DNA from: Siphonobacter sp. BAB-5405 | Lineage (GTDB): Bacteria > Bacteroidota > Bacteroidia > Cytophagales > Spirosomataceae | DNA length: 64,000 nucleotides | Direction: 5' to 3' | Assembly: GCF_002872335.1 (NCBI RefSeq) | Contig: NZ_NJAG01000001.1 | Span: 186,001-250,000, forward strand | Part shown: positions 1 to 8,189 of the stretch, piece by piece | Layout of the letters: every line of letters starts with the position of its first letter | Numbering within the stretch: position 1 is the stretch's first letter | Notes under the pieces: generated by a model | Seen by the model: the letters and a program-made list of their open reading frames with translations, nothing else | What the model was told of the DNA's origin: nothing | Databases searched by the model: none | Program-made: the position numbers and the translations under genes

Positions 1-1
1 C

Positions 2-1036
2 TCGATTCTGGGCGTAGGTCTGGCCTACTCCCTGTTGCCTGAAAACGTATCGGGCGTGAGTTCCGTCAACTGGGACAAAGCGAAAGAAACAGGTTTTGCT
101 CTGCTTTTATCGCCGCTGGTCGGTTTTAGTCTGGTGATTATTCTGATGTTTATTCTGAAGCGTACCGTGAAGAATGACATCATTTTCAAAGAACCCAAAA
201 AGAATCAAACGCCTCCGACCTGGATTCGTAGCATTCTGATTATGACCTGTACGGGTGTTAGTTTCTTTCACGGCTCCAATGATGGACAAAAAGGAGTCGG
301 TTTGATTATGCTGATTCTGATCGGTATTACACCCGCTTATTTTGCTCTGGATGCCAGCAAGGATACCTCGCATCTCCAAACTAATCTGGTACAGATTCAA
401 CAACTCGTCAATCGGATTGAAGAACCGCGTCTGGCGACGTTAGATCAGGAACGTCTGCGGGTGGTTAAGGCCAGCATTAATGATCTGGATAGCGTCATGA
501 AGGCTACAAACGGCCATATTCCTCCCCAGCTTCGTCTGGAATCCAGAAAAGATATTCTTCTGATCTCAAGAGATTTGACGAAAATTCAGAAAGACGGTGC
601 CCTCACGCTCAACCGCGATGAAGCCGCTACGCTGAGCAGTTCACTGTCGGCAATGAAATCCTACACGGAATACGCTCCAACCTGGGTTATTCTGATGATT
701 TCCCTTTCCTTAGGTCTGGGTACCATGGTGGGCTGGAAACGTATTGTCGTAACCGTAGGAGAAAAGATTGGTAAACAACACCTGACCTACGCTCAGGGTG
801 CCAGTGCCGAATTAGTCGCCGCTAGTACCATCGGTCTGTCGTCAGGACTGGGTTTACCCGTTTCTACTACGCACGTTCTTTCCTCAGGAATTGCCGGAAG
901 TATGGTGGCCAACAAGGGTATTAAAAACTTGCAGGCCGGTACCATTCGTAACATTGTCCTGGCCTGGGTGCTGACCCTGCCCGTATCCATGTTCCTGGCC
1001 GGTACGCTGTTCATCTTCTTCCGGGCCGTCCTGTAA
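2..1036 (+). CDS. PiT-family inorganic phosphate transporter (5' end outside window)
   Basis: Inner-membrane phosphate permease of the PiT/PHO4 family, which takes up phosphate (often as a metal-phosphate complex) using an ion gradient. The frame is open to the left edge of the window, so the N-terminus is missing. The visible part has the family's GSNDGQKGVG motif at about residue 90, a soluble helical loop at about 120-200 (typical central insertion), and a second inverted half with the hallmark GLPVSTTH sequence near residue 285, followed by membrane helices up to the C-terminus. A strong terminator follows. No PhoU-like partner is visible because the upstream side is cut off. The family call is secure; the ion specificity is not visible. 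Confidence 0.93.
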   Translation, partial: SILGVGLAYSLLPENVSGVSSVNWDKAKETGFALLLSPLVGFSLVIILMFILKRTVKNDIIFKEPKKNQTPPTWIRSILIMTCTGVSFFHGSNDGQKGVGLIMLILIGITPAYFALDASKDTSHLQTNLVQIQQLVNRIEEPRLATLDQERLRVVKASINDLDSVMKATNGHIPPQLRLESRKDILLISRDLTKIQKDGALTLNRDEAATLSSSLSAMKSYTEYAPTWVILMISLSLGLGTMVGWKRIVVTVGEKIGKQHLTYAQGASAELVAASTIGLSSGLGLPVSTTHVLSSGIAGSMVANKGIKNLQAGTIRNIVLAWVLTLPVSMFLAGTLFIFFRAVL

Positions 1037-1086
1037 GGTTAGCTGGTTGTAACTAGTAGCTGGTTGTTTGTACTGGCATATGATAC

Positions 1087-1127
1087 AAAGGAAATCCCCC
1101 GAGCGGCTTCTCGGGGGATTTCCTTTT
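1087..1127 (+). terminator. Rho-independent terminator after the phosphate transporter
   Basis: A perfect 17-bp stem (1087-1103 with 1110-1126) with a CGGCTT loop and flanking A/T runs. It lies 50 bp after the transporter stop codon and could stop transcription from either side. Confidence 0.85.
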
Positions 1128-1154
1128 ATGGGATATTGTTCCCATACATGCACA

Positions 1155-1257
1155 CCATGGGTTTCACCCATGGCTAGTGAAATTGAACCCCTTCGGGGTT
1201 TGCTCTTCCAATCTCAGAGTAATAAACCAGGTAGATCAAAAAGCTTTTGATCTACCT
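1155..1257. repeat. Cluster of three short perfect hairpins
   Basis: The gap between the phosphate transporter and the M20 hydrolase holds three palindromes after the terminator. They are CCATGGGT/ACCCATGG with a 3-nt loop (1155-1173), AACCCC/GGGGTT with a TTC loop (1186-1200), and a 13-bp stem AGGTAGATCAAAA/TTTTGATCTACCT with an AGC loop (1229-1257). The middle one has the same plan (AA-pyrimidine arm, 3-nt loop, purine-TT arm) as hairpins in the repeats at 42996-43010 and 43234-43246. This is probably a dispersed REP-like sequence; the 1229-1257 hairpin may also serve as a terminator. Confidence 0.6.
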
Positions 1258-1296
1258 CCACTACTCACCCAACAACGATCCACCTAAAACCAGCAA

Positions 1297-2478
1297 CTAA
1301 TTTTCCAGCTCCTGAATGGCCAGCCAGCTCATCAGGCCAGCTCCGATTTCCAGAGCCTTTTCGTCAATATCAAAGGTAGGTGTATGCACGCCGGAGATGA
1401 TGCCACGATCTTCATTTCGCGTACCCAGGCGATAGAAGCAGGAATCGACTACCTGTGAGTAAAAGGCGAAGTCTTCGCCCGCCATCCAGATGTCCAGATC
1501 GATAATATTTTCCTCCCCAACGTAGGCTCCCGCTTCCGCCCGCAAGCGACGGGTCAGCTCGGGATGGTTTTCCAGGTACGGATAACCCCGGACAATGTCT
1601 ACGACACAGGTAGCTCCCATGCTTTCAGCCAACCCTTCGGCCAGCTTCTGGATACGCCGGAGGCCTTCTTCCCGCCAGACTTCATCCATACAACGGAAGG
1701 TACCGTCGATGTGGACTTCGTTGGGAATAACGTTCGTCGCTCCGTCAGCGATTACCCGTCCAAAGGAAAGAACCGAGGGCGATTTAGGCGGACGATTTCG
1801 TGAAATAACCTGCTGTAAAGCTACGATGAGATGCGAAGCAATGAGTACCGGATCGATTAAGGAATCGGGAGCCGCTCCGTGCCCACCCTTCCCTTTCACG
1901 GTCAGGTAGATTTCGTCGGTAGAGGCCATGTACATTCCTTCCCGGAAACCGATCTTACCTACGGGAATCTGCGGAGCTACGTGCTGACCGATCATGCCCG
2001 CCGGAGCCGGATTTTGCAGTACGCCTTCGCGGATCATCATGGAAGCTCCACCCGGAGCCTTTTCTTCACCGGGTTGAAACACCAGTTTTACGGTACCTTC
2101 AAATTCGTCCCTTAACTCCGTCAAAATACGGGCTACGCCCAATAGCGAAGCCGTGTGTACGTCATGACCACAGGCGTGCATAACGCCCGGATTCTGACTT
2201 TTGTAGACGACATCATTCGCTTCCAGAATGGGCAATGCATCCATATCGGCTCGCAGCCCTACGACCTTTTTTCCCGGATTTTTTCCTTCGATAACAGCCA
2301 CTAATCCCGTATTGGCCAAGGGCGTCGCCTGTACACCCAGGCTTTGTAGCTGAGCAGCCACAAATTTCTGCGTCTCGTATTCCTGAAAAGATAGCTCGGG
2401 ATGACTATGCAAATGCCGGCGGTTCGCTACAAAATCCGTTGCGTAAGCGGCGGCCAGTGCTTTGATTTTCTCTTTCAT
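1297..2478 (-). CDS. M20 family metallopeptidase (N-acyl-amino-acid amidohydrolase type)
   Basis: Cytoplasmic zinc-dependent amidohydrolase of the M20D group (hippurate hydrolase, IAA-amino-acid hydrolase, N-acetyl-diaminopimelate deacetylase relatives), which removes an acyl group from an amino acid. Family motifs are visible: ADMDALP, a metal-binding HACGHDVHTA, GEEKAPGGA with the catalytic Glu, GQHV, and AGEDFAFY near the C-terminus. I start at the ATG at 2478: it overlaps the stop of the upstream small gene in an ATGA arrangement and gives 393 aa, the normal family length. An open frame runs to 2577, but the extra residues look like read-through of the upstream gene. The two genes are probably translationally coupled. 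Substrate not determinable from sequence. Confidence 0.9.
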   Translation of the reverse strand: MKEKIKALAAAYATDFVANRRHLHSHPELSFQEYETQKFVAAQLQSLGVQATPLANTGLVAVIEGKNPGKKVVGLRADMDALPILEANDVVYKSQNPGVMHACGHDVHTASLLGVARILTELRDEFEGTVKLVFQPGEEKAPGGASMMIREGVLQNPAPAGMIGQHVAPQIPVGKIGFREGMYMASTDEIYLTVKGKGGHGAAPDSLIDPVLIASHLIVALQQVISRNRPPKSPSVLSFGRVIADGATNVIPNEVHIDGTFRCMDEVWREEGLRRIQKLAEGLAESMGATCVVDIVRGYPYLENHPELTRRLRAEAGAYVGEENIIDLDIWMAGEDFAFYSQVVDSCFYRLGTRNEDRGIISGVHTPTFDIDEKALEIGAGLMSWLAIQELEN

Positions 2479-2798
2479 TCGTGGTGTAACCATTGCTGTA
2501 CCTCTTTTTTCAGGGACGGCAAATGATTTTTTAGTAAAGTCCAAATACGGTCCCACGATTCCTCCTGGGAATGGCAAAATTGAAGAATCGATTGCGTCGC
2601 CGTAAATGTAATAACCGAATTTATTTCTACTAAGCGACCCAGTGCCTGGCCAATAAGCCTGATTTCCCGCTCCAGTGTTTCCTGCAAAAGTACATTAGTA
2701 TCTTCTGCCTGAAACACAAAGCCAGTTCCTAAGGAAGATTCAATTTCGTGAATGGACAACTCGATTTCAAAAAGGCAGTTTTCTTCATACGTATTCAT
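2475..2798 (-). CDS. Small conserved-looking hypothetical protein coupled to the M20 hydrolase
   Basis: A 107-aa acidic, mostly helical protein I do not recognise. The start is the ATG at 2798 (a GTG two codons upstream is possible). Its stop codon overlaps the start of the M20 hydrolase by four bases (ATGA), which is good evidence that it is translated. There is no signal peptide or membrane segment. The helical, leucine-rich middle suggests a coiled coil or helical bundle. A role with the hydrolase is an inference from the coupling only. Confidence 0.6.
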   Translation of the reverse strand: MNTYEENCLFEIELSIHEIESSLGTGFVFQAEDTNVLLQETLEREIRLIGQALGRLVEINSVITFTATQSILQFCHSQEESWDRIWTLLKNHLPSLKKEVQQWLHHE

Positions 2799-3029
2799 AC
2801 ACACTAACCAAAATGGCGGAGGTAATTAAATCAACTCAATACGTTACTTTCGTATACCTTTAGCTAACGTCAAGGCTAATGGCTAAAAGCTCGTTTTTGA
2901 ATGTATGCAAAAATAGAACTCATTTAGGCGTTCGATCCTTATAGTAAAAATTTTCAGAATAGTTCCAACCTTTTTCTCCGCAAGCGTGTCCTCCAGCCGG
3001 AGGAGCAATACATGGCTTGATCTTTACGA

Positions 3030-3575
3030 ATGGTTTTTGATGAACATGAGCTGGTAATGGGCTGCCGCCGCAAAGATCGCGTCTCGCAACGTCGTTTATA
3101 CGAAGCGTTTGCGGGCCGTATGCTGGTGGTATGTCTCCGCTATGTCAAAAGCCGCGACGAAGCCGAGGACATTTTGCAGGAATCGTTCATCAAGATTTTT
3201 GACAAAATAGACACCTTTCGCTTCGAATGCCCGCTGGCAGCCTGGGTTAAACGCATTGTTGTCAATACCACGCTGAATTACCTGCGGGATAATCGCCGGT
3301 ACCGTTTTGCTGAAGAACTTGATCACGTGGCCGAAGAAGTGGCCACTACGTTTTCAGAGGAACTTCACTGGAAAGACCTGCTCCAACTTGTTCAAGAACT
3401 ACCTCCCGGCTGTCGGGCGGTATTTAACCTCTATGCGATCGAAGGCTATCAACATCAGGAAATTGCAACGATGCTGGGTATTTCGGAAGGAACCTCCAAA
3501 TCGCAGTATAGCCGGGCCAAGAGCCTTTTGCAACGCATGTTGACAAACCATCGTCTGACTGAAAATGGACATTAA
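3030..3575 (+). CDS. ECF sigma-70 family RNA polymerase sigma factor
   Basis: 181-aa extracytoplasmic-function sigma factor. Region 2 is at about residues 25-95 (with the DEAEDILQESFIKIF core and an AAWVKRIVVNTTLNYLRD segment) and region 4 at about 115-170 (LPPGCRAVFNLYAIEGYQHQEIATMLGISEGTSKSQ... helix-turn-helix). Regions 1 and 3 are absent, as expected. The next gene begins 12 bp downstream and encodes a protein with one transmembrane helix and an outer-membrane barrel domain, so the pair probably forms an envelope-signalling operon. No classic anti-sigma (FecR or RsiW type) is adjacent; the short cytoplasmic N-terminus of the next protein could fill that role, but this is inference. Confidence 0.93.
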   Translation: MVFDEHELVMGCRRKDRVSQRRLYEAFAGRMLVVCLRYVKSRDEAEDILQESFIKIFDKIDTFRFECPLAAWVKRIVVNTTLNYLRDNRRYRFAEELDHVAEEVATTFSEELHWKDLLQLVQELPPGCRAVFNLYAIEGYQHQEIATMLGISEGTSKSQYSRAKSLLQRMLTNHRLTENGH

Positions 3576-3587
3576 CGTTTACTGGGC

Positions 3588-5081
3588 ATGAGCCAGCTGG
3601 AACCAAACGATTTCGAAGAACAATGGCGTAAAGCTTTTGATGAAGCTTCCGAGCCCCCGAGTGAAGGGCTCTGGAGTCGCATTGAACAGGAGCTTCCGCC
3701 TGAGCAGCCAATTGGCCTGCCCTTTTTCTGGGTAGGTGTGGTGCTGTTGTTTCTGGTAAGTCTGGGTAGTCTGGGATGGTGGTACAGCCACCGGGCCGAA
3801 GCAACAAAAGGCTCCGTGGCATCTACGCCCGCCGTCACACTTCGGAAATCGGCTCGTTCTCCTCAAGCCAGTGCTTCTACCCGGTCTGAGACCAGCCCTC
3901 GGGGACAGGTTACTGCTTCACAACCTACAGCGACAGTAAAACCGAATACTTCAGTGGCAGTTCCTTCGCCATCGGCTTCCAGTCGTAGAACATCGACTAC
4001 GCCTGGTCCTGTTTCACAATCCAGTTCGGTAGCCCGTCGGGTATTGAGAAGGGCTACTTCCATTGAAAAAACAGAACGGCAAACTACTGCCCGGGTGATT
4101 GAGCGAACTTCGCCGGCCCTGCAGACCATCCAGCCACTGGCTCCCTCCACCCCGTCATCGGTTAGCACCGACAGCACGGTAGCGACACGAGCAGCCGCGT
4201 TACTGCTCCAGCAGGCCACCACCAAACCCTGGTCTTTATACGCAATTACGGCCCAGCCGAAGCAACCCCCGGTAACTATGCCTGCTCTGCCGGGCAAGCG
4301 TATACCGCAGTCTAAATTCTGGATGAGTCTGAACGCTGGCATTATCCGGTTTAATCCTTCCGTAAGTTCTGTTACTGCGTTTCCCTCGTATACAAATTAC
4401 TCGTATGGCCCACTATCCCAGCGAGTAACACCTACTACAGAACCAAACTATACGAAAAAAGGCACGCATATTTCCTATCAGCTGGAGTGGCTGGCGGGAG
4501 CCCGGCTTTCACGGCACTGGTACCTGGAAAGTGGCGTTCAATTTTTACGCGGCCATTCGACCCTGAACAACAACCTGGTACTGATTCAGGGTTCTGGCAT
4601 CCTTAATGCATTCGCAGATCAGCTCAGCTATAATAAATCGAATCAGGTGCCGAATGGGCCGACTACACCGGACCCGAGCCTGCAGGGTATGAATAATCTG
4701 TACTCAGCTAACTCCTTCCGGTACACGTTTGAATACCTCTCCGTGCCCATAAGCGTAGGGTATGAATTGCGGCCCGGCAAGCGTTTGAACTACTTCGTCT
4801 CGGGCGGATTATCAGTGGATTTTTTCCTGAGAAACGTGCTCGTGGATGATTCGTACATCGGTATTCCTCCGGCGGAATACGGCCCGAAAGATGGCATTTA
4901 CCGGAATGTATCCCTCAGTACCACGGCGAATGCAGGAGCTAACTACCGGTTGAGCCGGAAGACTTCCCTGAATGTAAAAACCTTCGTCCGTAAAAGTCTT
5001 ATGAATGGCTTACAGGGTGATTACCTCAAAATACATCCCGTTACGTTAGGCGTGGGTATGGGCATTCGCCGGGATTTCTAA
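3588..5081 (+). CDS. Single-TM protein with Ser/Thr/Pro-rich linker and C-terminal outer-membrane beta-barrel domain
   Basis: 497-aa envelope protein. Residues 1-42 are charged and presumably cytoplasmic (FEEQWRKAFDEAS type start), about 43-66 form one hydrophobic helix, about 70-235 are a low-complexity Ser/Thr/Pro/Ala/Gln linker, and about 240-497 look like a small PorT/OmpA-like barrel with alternating aromatic strands ending in GMGIRRDF. The layout implies that one chain could span from the inner membrane to the outer membrane. It directly follows the ECF sigma gene, so it may sense the outer-membrane state and hold or release the sigma factor; this role is inferred from order, not from a recognised anti-sigma domain. 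A terminator follows at 5102. Confidence 0.75.
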   Translation: MSQLEPNDFEEQWRKAFDEASEPPSEGLWSRIEQELPPEQPIGLPFFWVGVVLLFLVSLGSLGWWYSHRAEATKGSVASTPAVTLRKSARSPQASASTRSETSPRGQVTASQPTATVKPNTSVAVPSPSASSRRTSTTPGPVSQSSSVARRVLRRATSIEKTERQTTARVIERTSPALQTIQPLAPSTPSSVSTDSTVATRAAALLLQQATTKPWSLYAITAQPKQPPVTMPALPGKRIPQSKFWMSLNAGIIRFNPSVSSVTAFPSYTNYSYGPLSQRVTPTTEPNYTKKGTHISYQLEWLAGARLSRHWYLESGVQFLRGHSTLNNNLVLIQGSGILNAFADQLSYNKSNQVPNGPTTPDPSLQGMNNLYSANSFRYTFEYLSVPISVGYELRPGKRLNYFVSGGLSVDFFLRNVLVDDSYIGIPPAEYGPKDGIYRNVSLSTTANAGANYRLSRKTSLNVKTFVRKSLMNGLQGDYLKIHPVTLGVGMGIRRDF

Positions 5082-5101
5082 TCAGAAGTGAATACGTAGA
5101 A

Positions 5102-5136
5102 AAAAAGGTTCGGGACCCGGTGTTTCGAACCTTTTT
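5102..5136 (+). terminator. Rho-independent terminator of the sigma/barrel operon
   Basis: An 11-bp stem (AAAAAGGTTCG at 5102-5112 with CGAACCTTTTT at 5126-5136) ends in a T run, 20 bp after the barrel gene. It can also act on the convergent toxin-antitoxin operon. Confidence 0.8.
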
Positions 5137-5178
5137 GTTTGGTATGAAAAGCAGGATGAGTACACTTGTTTTTCTTCC

Positions 5179-5577
5179 CTACCACATCACCTTTAAACCA
5201 TCCACCACGTACTTTTTGATTTGATCATCGTTGCTGATGAGCGTGTACCGATTTTGAATGGCCTGCCAGATTAACATCCGGTCGAAAGGATCTTTGTGGT
5301 ACGTGGACGCTAACTGATGATAGCTGGCGGCGTCCTCCGCCGAAAACTCCGTAATGGAAAACCGCATTTCCCGGCAAGCCCCGGGGAAATCCTGCGGGGT
5401 AAATACATCTAAATCTAATTTATCCAGAGCGTACTTAATGGAAATTTCCCAGAAACTGATCGTGCTGATGACAATTTCGTTGGTGGGATCTTCCAGCACC
5501 CGTCTAACCTTTTCGGATAGTTTTTCGGGTTCGGTTACGGCCCAGATCATGGCATGCGTATCTAACAAATAGGTCAT
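5179..5577 (-). CDS. PIN-domain toxin, VapC-like
   Basis: 132-aa PIN-domain protein of a type II toxin-antitoxin pair, predicted to be a metal-dependent RNase. The N-terminal LLDTHAMIWA carries the first catalytic Asp. SFWEISIKYA in the middle carries an acidic/Glu position typical of this PIN subgroup, and KDPFDRMLIWQA near residue 95 carries the next acidic residue; ISNDDQIKKY closes the active site. Its ATG overlaps the antitoxin stop (ATGA), the standard antitoxin-first order. The full-length protein looks intact, so the module is probably active or was so recently. Confidence 0.92.
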   Translation of the reverse strand: MTYLLDTHAMIWAVTEPEKLSEKVRRVLEDPTNEIVISTISFWEISIKYALDKLDLDVFTPQDFPGACREMRFSITEFSAEDAASYHQLASTYHKDPFDRMLIWQAIQNRYTLISNDDQIKKYVVDGLKVMW

Positions 5578-5807
5578 ACTTCGAGAAACTCTTCTTCAGT
5601 CATTTGATAATTATCTTTGAAAACCACCTTTCCTTTTCCACGTAAAATCCCCAGCGTTCTGGGCTGCAATTCTTCTTCTTTGGGAATCAGGAAGGCTTTG
5701 ATTTCTTTCTTTTTGCCAAAGGTGATGGCAATTCGCTCTCCGGCTTCCACTTCTTTCAGGACTTCCGAGAAATGGGTTTTTACTTCACCGACTGTCATTG
5801 TTTTCAT
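5574..5807 (-). CDS. Phd/YefM-like antitoxin, VapB-type partner
   Basis: 77-aa antitoxin beginning MKTMTVGEVKTHFSEVL, a Phd/YefM-type DNA-binding N-terminus. The C-terminal tail (with the MTEEEFLEV end) is expected to wrap the PIN toxin. I chose the ATG at 5807 because the only longer start is a TTG at 5831 and family members begin near MTVGEVK. The pair is expected to bind and repress its own promoter in the 5808-5900 region; I see no clear operator there. Confidence 0.87.
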   Translation of the reverse strand: MKTMTVGEVKTHFSEVLKEVEAGERIAITFGKKKEIKAFLIPKEEELQPRTLGILRGKGKVVFKDNYQMTEEEFLEV

Positions 5808-6082
5808 AATTTCCAAATAGTTATCATCCAAAGTAAAGATTTTCTTGTCAAGTTGTCAAGTAAGACTTTAACTGGATTTTAGTTGTAGCCTATTGAATCC
5901 CTTTCAGTTACGTCGAATACTGACTAGACTAGCCTTTGAGCCTGTGCTTTTTTAGCGGGAATAGCGGCTTTCATAGGTATTGAACGCCGGTCATCGTTGG
6001 CCCCAGTTATTAAATAGAGAAACCGTTCAGCCTGGTGAAGCAGTACCAAACTAAACGGCTCAAAAGAGGCTTTCGACTTACC

Positions 6083-6901
6083 TTATTCCGTATAATCAGC
6101 CGAACGACTGATATCTTCCCAGGCCTTACTATGCTTGAGTTCGTTTTCAAGTTTTTGCTGGTAACGCTCTACGGCCCAGGCACCCAGTTGTAAGCGTAGC
6201 GGAGGCTCTTCACGGTCCGCCAGTCCAATCAGAATTTCGGCGGCTTTCACGGGATCGCCCACCTGTTTGCCATTCGTTTTTTCGAAATAATCCCGAATCT
6301 TTCCGGCCGTTTCGGCGTACTCCGGCAGGGGTTCGGCTATTTTGATGGATGAACCGGCAAATTCCGTACGGAATGGTCCGGGTTCAATAATCGTCACTTT
6401 GATCCCAAAAGGTCTGATTTCCTGAGCGACACTTTCGAAAATTCCTTCCAGAGCGTATTTGGAGCCGTTGTACATCGAAAGTCCCGGCGTAGAAACCAAT
6501 CCCGCAATCGAGGAAAGCACCTGAATATACCCTTTTTTCTGCTCCCGCATGAGGGGTAGTACGGCTTTGGTGACATTGATGGTACCAAAAACATTCGTGT
6601 CAAACTGCGTCCGTAATTCTTCCTGACTTACTTCTTCCAGCCCCCCGCCCAAGCCATAACCGGCGTTGTTGATCAGTACGTCGATCCGACCGAAGCGTTC
6701 GTGAGCCGATGATACGGCTGAATTGATTGCCTCCAGATCGGTAATATCGAGCGACAGGGTAAGCAGGTTTTCAGACTCCCCTAATTCCTGTAACGTTTCA
6801 ACGCGGCGGGCCGTCGCAACGATCTGCTCGCCTTTTTCCAAGAGTTGACGGGCGATTTCCTGACCGAACCCCGATGAACAACCCGTAATGAACCAAACCA
6901 T
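6083..6901 (-). CDS. Short-chain dehydrogenase/reductase (SDR)
   Basis: 272-aa NAD(P)-dependent oxidoreductase of the classical SDR family. The cofactor motif FITGCSSGFG is at residues 4-13, INNAGYG at about 80, the catalytic Ser in VLSSIAG at about 135, and YNGSKYALEG with the Tyr-x3-Lys pair at about 150. The C-terminal part (LQLGAWAVERYQQKLENE) matches the short chain dehydrogenases often annotated as oxidoreductase/retinol-type in Bacteroidota. Transcribed alone with short spacers. Substrate unknown. Confidence 0.92.
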   Translation of the reverse strand: MVWFITGCSSGFGQEIARQLLEKGEQIVATARRVETLQELGESENLLTLSLDITDLEAINSAVSSAHERFGRIDVLINNAGYGLGGGLEEVSQEELRTQFDTNVFGTINVTKAVLPLMREQKKGYIQVLSSIAGLVSTPGLSMYNGSKYALEGIFESVAQEIRPFGIKVTIIEPGPFRTEFAGSSIKIAEPLPEYAETAGKIRDYFEKTNGKQVGDPVKAAEILIGLADREEPPLRLQLGAWAVERYQQKLENELKHSKAWEDISRSADYTE

Positions 6902-6935
6902 GGTTTCTGTATTTAAGAGTGAATGTTGGATGGGC

Positions 6936-7115
6936 TTGAGGTGGTTTGACGTTTGAGAAAGGTATCAAGTTTAAGAGGGTTTCAGGTTTGAAAATGGCTC
7001 GAGGTTTGAATGAACTTCTTCAAACTTCAAACTGCTCTAACCTTATATTGCTACTTTTTTCATTCTTAAACCTTCCAAACCTCAAACTTTATTTAGTCTT
7101 AAACCTCACCAAACC
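6936..7115. repeat. Low-complexity GGTTTGA / TCAAACC inverted region
   Basis: The intergenic region between the SDR and epimerase genes is built from variants of GGTTTGA/GTTTGAG on its left half (6936-7010) and TCAAACC/CTCAAAC on its right half (7018-7115). The two halves can fold into a long imperfect hairpin. An open frame across it is only a by-product of the repeats. Confidence 0.55.
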
Positions 7116-7122
7116 TAAAGTC

Positions 7123-8049
7123 CTACGACTTACTCAAAATTGATACCAGGGCTGGTTTGAGTTCGGGATACAGGTATTGAAAATCGGTTTCCAGCCGAAT
7201 TCGCTGGTTTAAGACATAATTGCCTCCCAGTACCACAACGGCCATTTCCCCAAATAGTGGCTTCAGTACCCAATCCGGAACCTTGGGAGCCCAGTAGGGT
7301 TTATGCAGTACTTTGGCCGTGGTACGCACCAGTTCCTCATTGGTGACGGGATGTGGGGCTACGGCATTGTAAGCTCCCGTCCAGCCCGGGTTTTCCAGAG
7401 CTTCGATGTACATCCGGCAGAGGTCGTCGGTATGAATCCAGCTGATGTACTGTTTTCCCGAACCGAGTGGCGAACCGATCCCCAGCTTCACGGGAATCAG
7501 AAAACTTTTCAAGGCTCCTCCCTTGGTGTCCAGCACAATACCCGTACGCAGTTTGGAAGTTCGAATCCCCAGAGCAGCCAATTCATCGGCCGCCGCTTCC
7601 CATTGCACCACCACGTCGGCCAGGTAATCGATCCCGGGGGTATACTGCTCGGAGAGCCATTCGGCACCGGTATCGGCTCCGTAATAGCTAATGCCCGAAG
7701 CGGAGACGAAGGATTCAAACCGATGGCCGGTTTCGCGGAGTTTACGGGCAATCAGTCCAATGGTTTTCGTACGGCTATCGATGATTTCCTGTTTGCGTTC
7801 GTCCGTCCAGCGACCTTCTGCAATGCCCGCTCCGGCCAGATGGATCAGGTACTGGCTTTCGGCGAGGGCTTTTTCGTCGAGTTCTTGCTTATTGACATCC
7901 CAGCGATATTGCTTGACTTTCGGATCAATGCTGGCTTCGCTTTTACTGCCCCGGGTGAGGTAGGCAACGGCATAGCCGCGTTCAAGTAGTAATTCGGTGA
8001 GTCGTGTACCAATCAGGCCGGTACCCCCCGTGAGCAGAACTTGTTTCAT
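7123..8049 (-). CDS. TIGR01777 family NAD-dependent epimerase/dehydratase-like protein (YfcH/SDR39U1 type)
   Basis: 308-aa extended-SDR protein. It starts with the Rossmann motif LLTGGTGLIGTRLTELL, has the family-specific stretches YLIHLAGAGIAEGRW and a DSRTKT site, SASGISYYG around the catalytic region, ISWIHTDDL near residue 205, and a C-terminal DUF1731-like domain ending KPALVSILSK. Members are cytosolic nucleotide-sugar epimerase relatives of unknown substrate. Divergently placed from the phosphodiesterase gene with about 140 bp between them, which must hold both promoters. Confidence 0.93.
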   Translation of the reverse strand: MKQVLLTGGTGLIGTRLTELLLERGYAVAYLTRGSKSEASIDPKVKQYRWDVNKQELDEKALAESQYLIHLAGAGIAEGRWTDERKQEIIDSRTKTIGLIARKLRETGHRFESFVSASGISYYGADTGAEWLSEQYTPGIDYLADVVVQWEAAADELAALGIRTSKLRTGIVLDTKGGALKSFLIPVKLGIGSPLGSGKQYISWIHTDDLCRMYIEALENPGWTGAYNAVAPHPVTNEELVRTTAKVLHKPYWAPKVPDWVLKPLFGEMAVVVLGGNYVLNQRIRLETDFQYLYPELKPALVSILSKS

Positions 8050-8189
8050 TGCCGTCTTGACTTTTTCTAAAAACCAGGCAAAAGCGGTAAAGTTCTAAGC
8101 CATTTCAGCGAATGACTAAAAACTTAACAGCTACGAAAGATTCCAGTGAAAAAGAATACCGATTTTTGCCCGAAATCTCCGCTCATTCC

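Noticed and set aside
6946-7143. 65-aa open frame in the GGTTTGA region
   Set aside because: Created by the low-complexity repeats and runs into the epimerase gene.
7303-7989. 228-aa open frame antisense to the TIGR01777 epimerase
   Set aside because: Shadow of a well-supported gene; no start context or recognisable domain.
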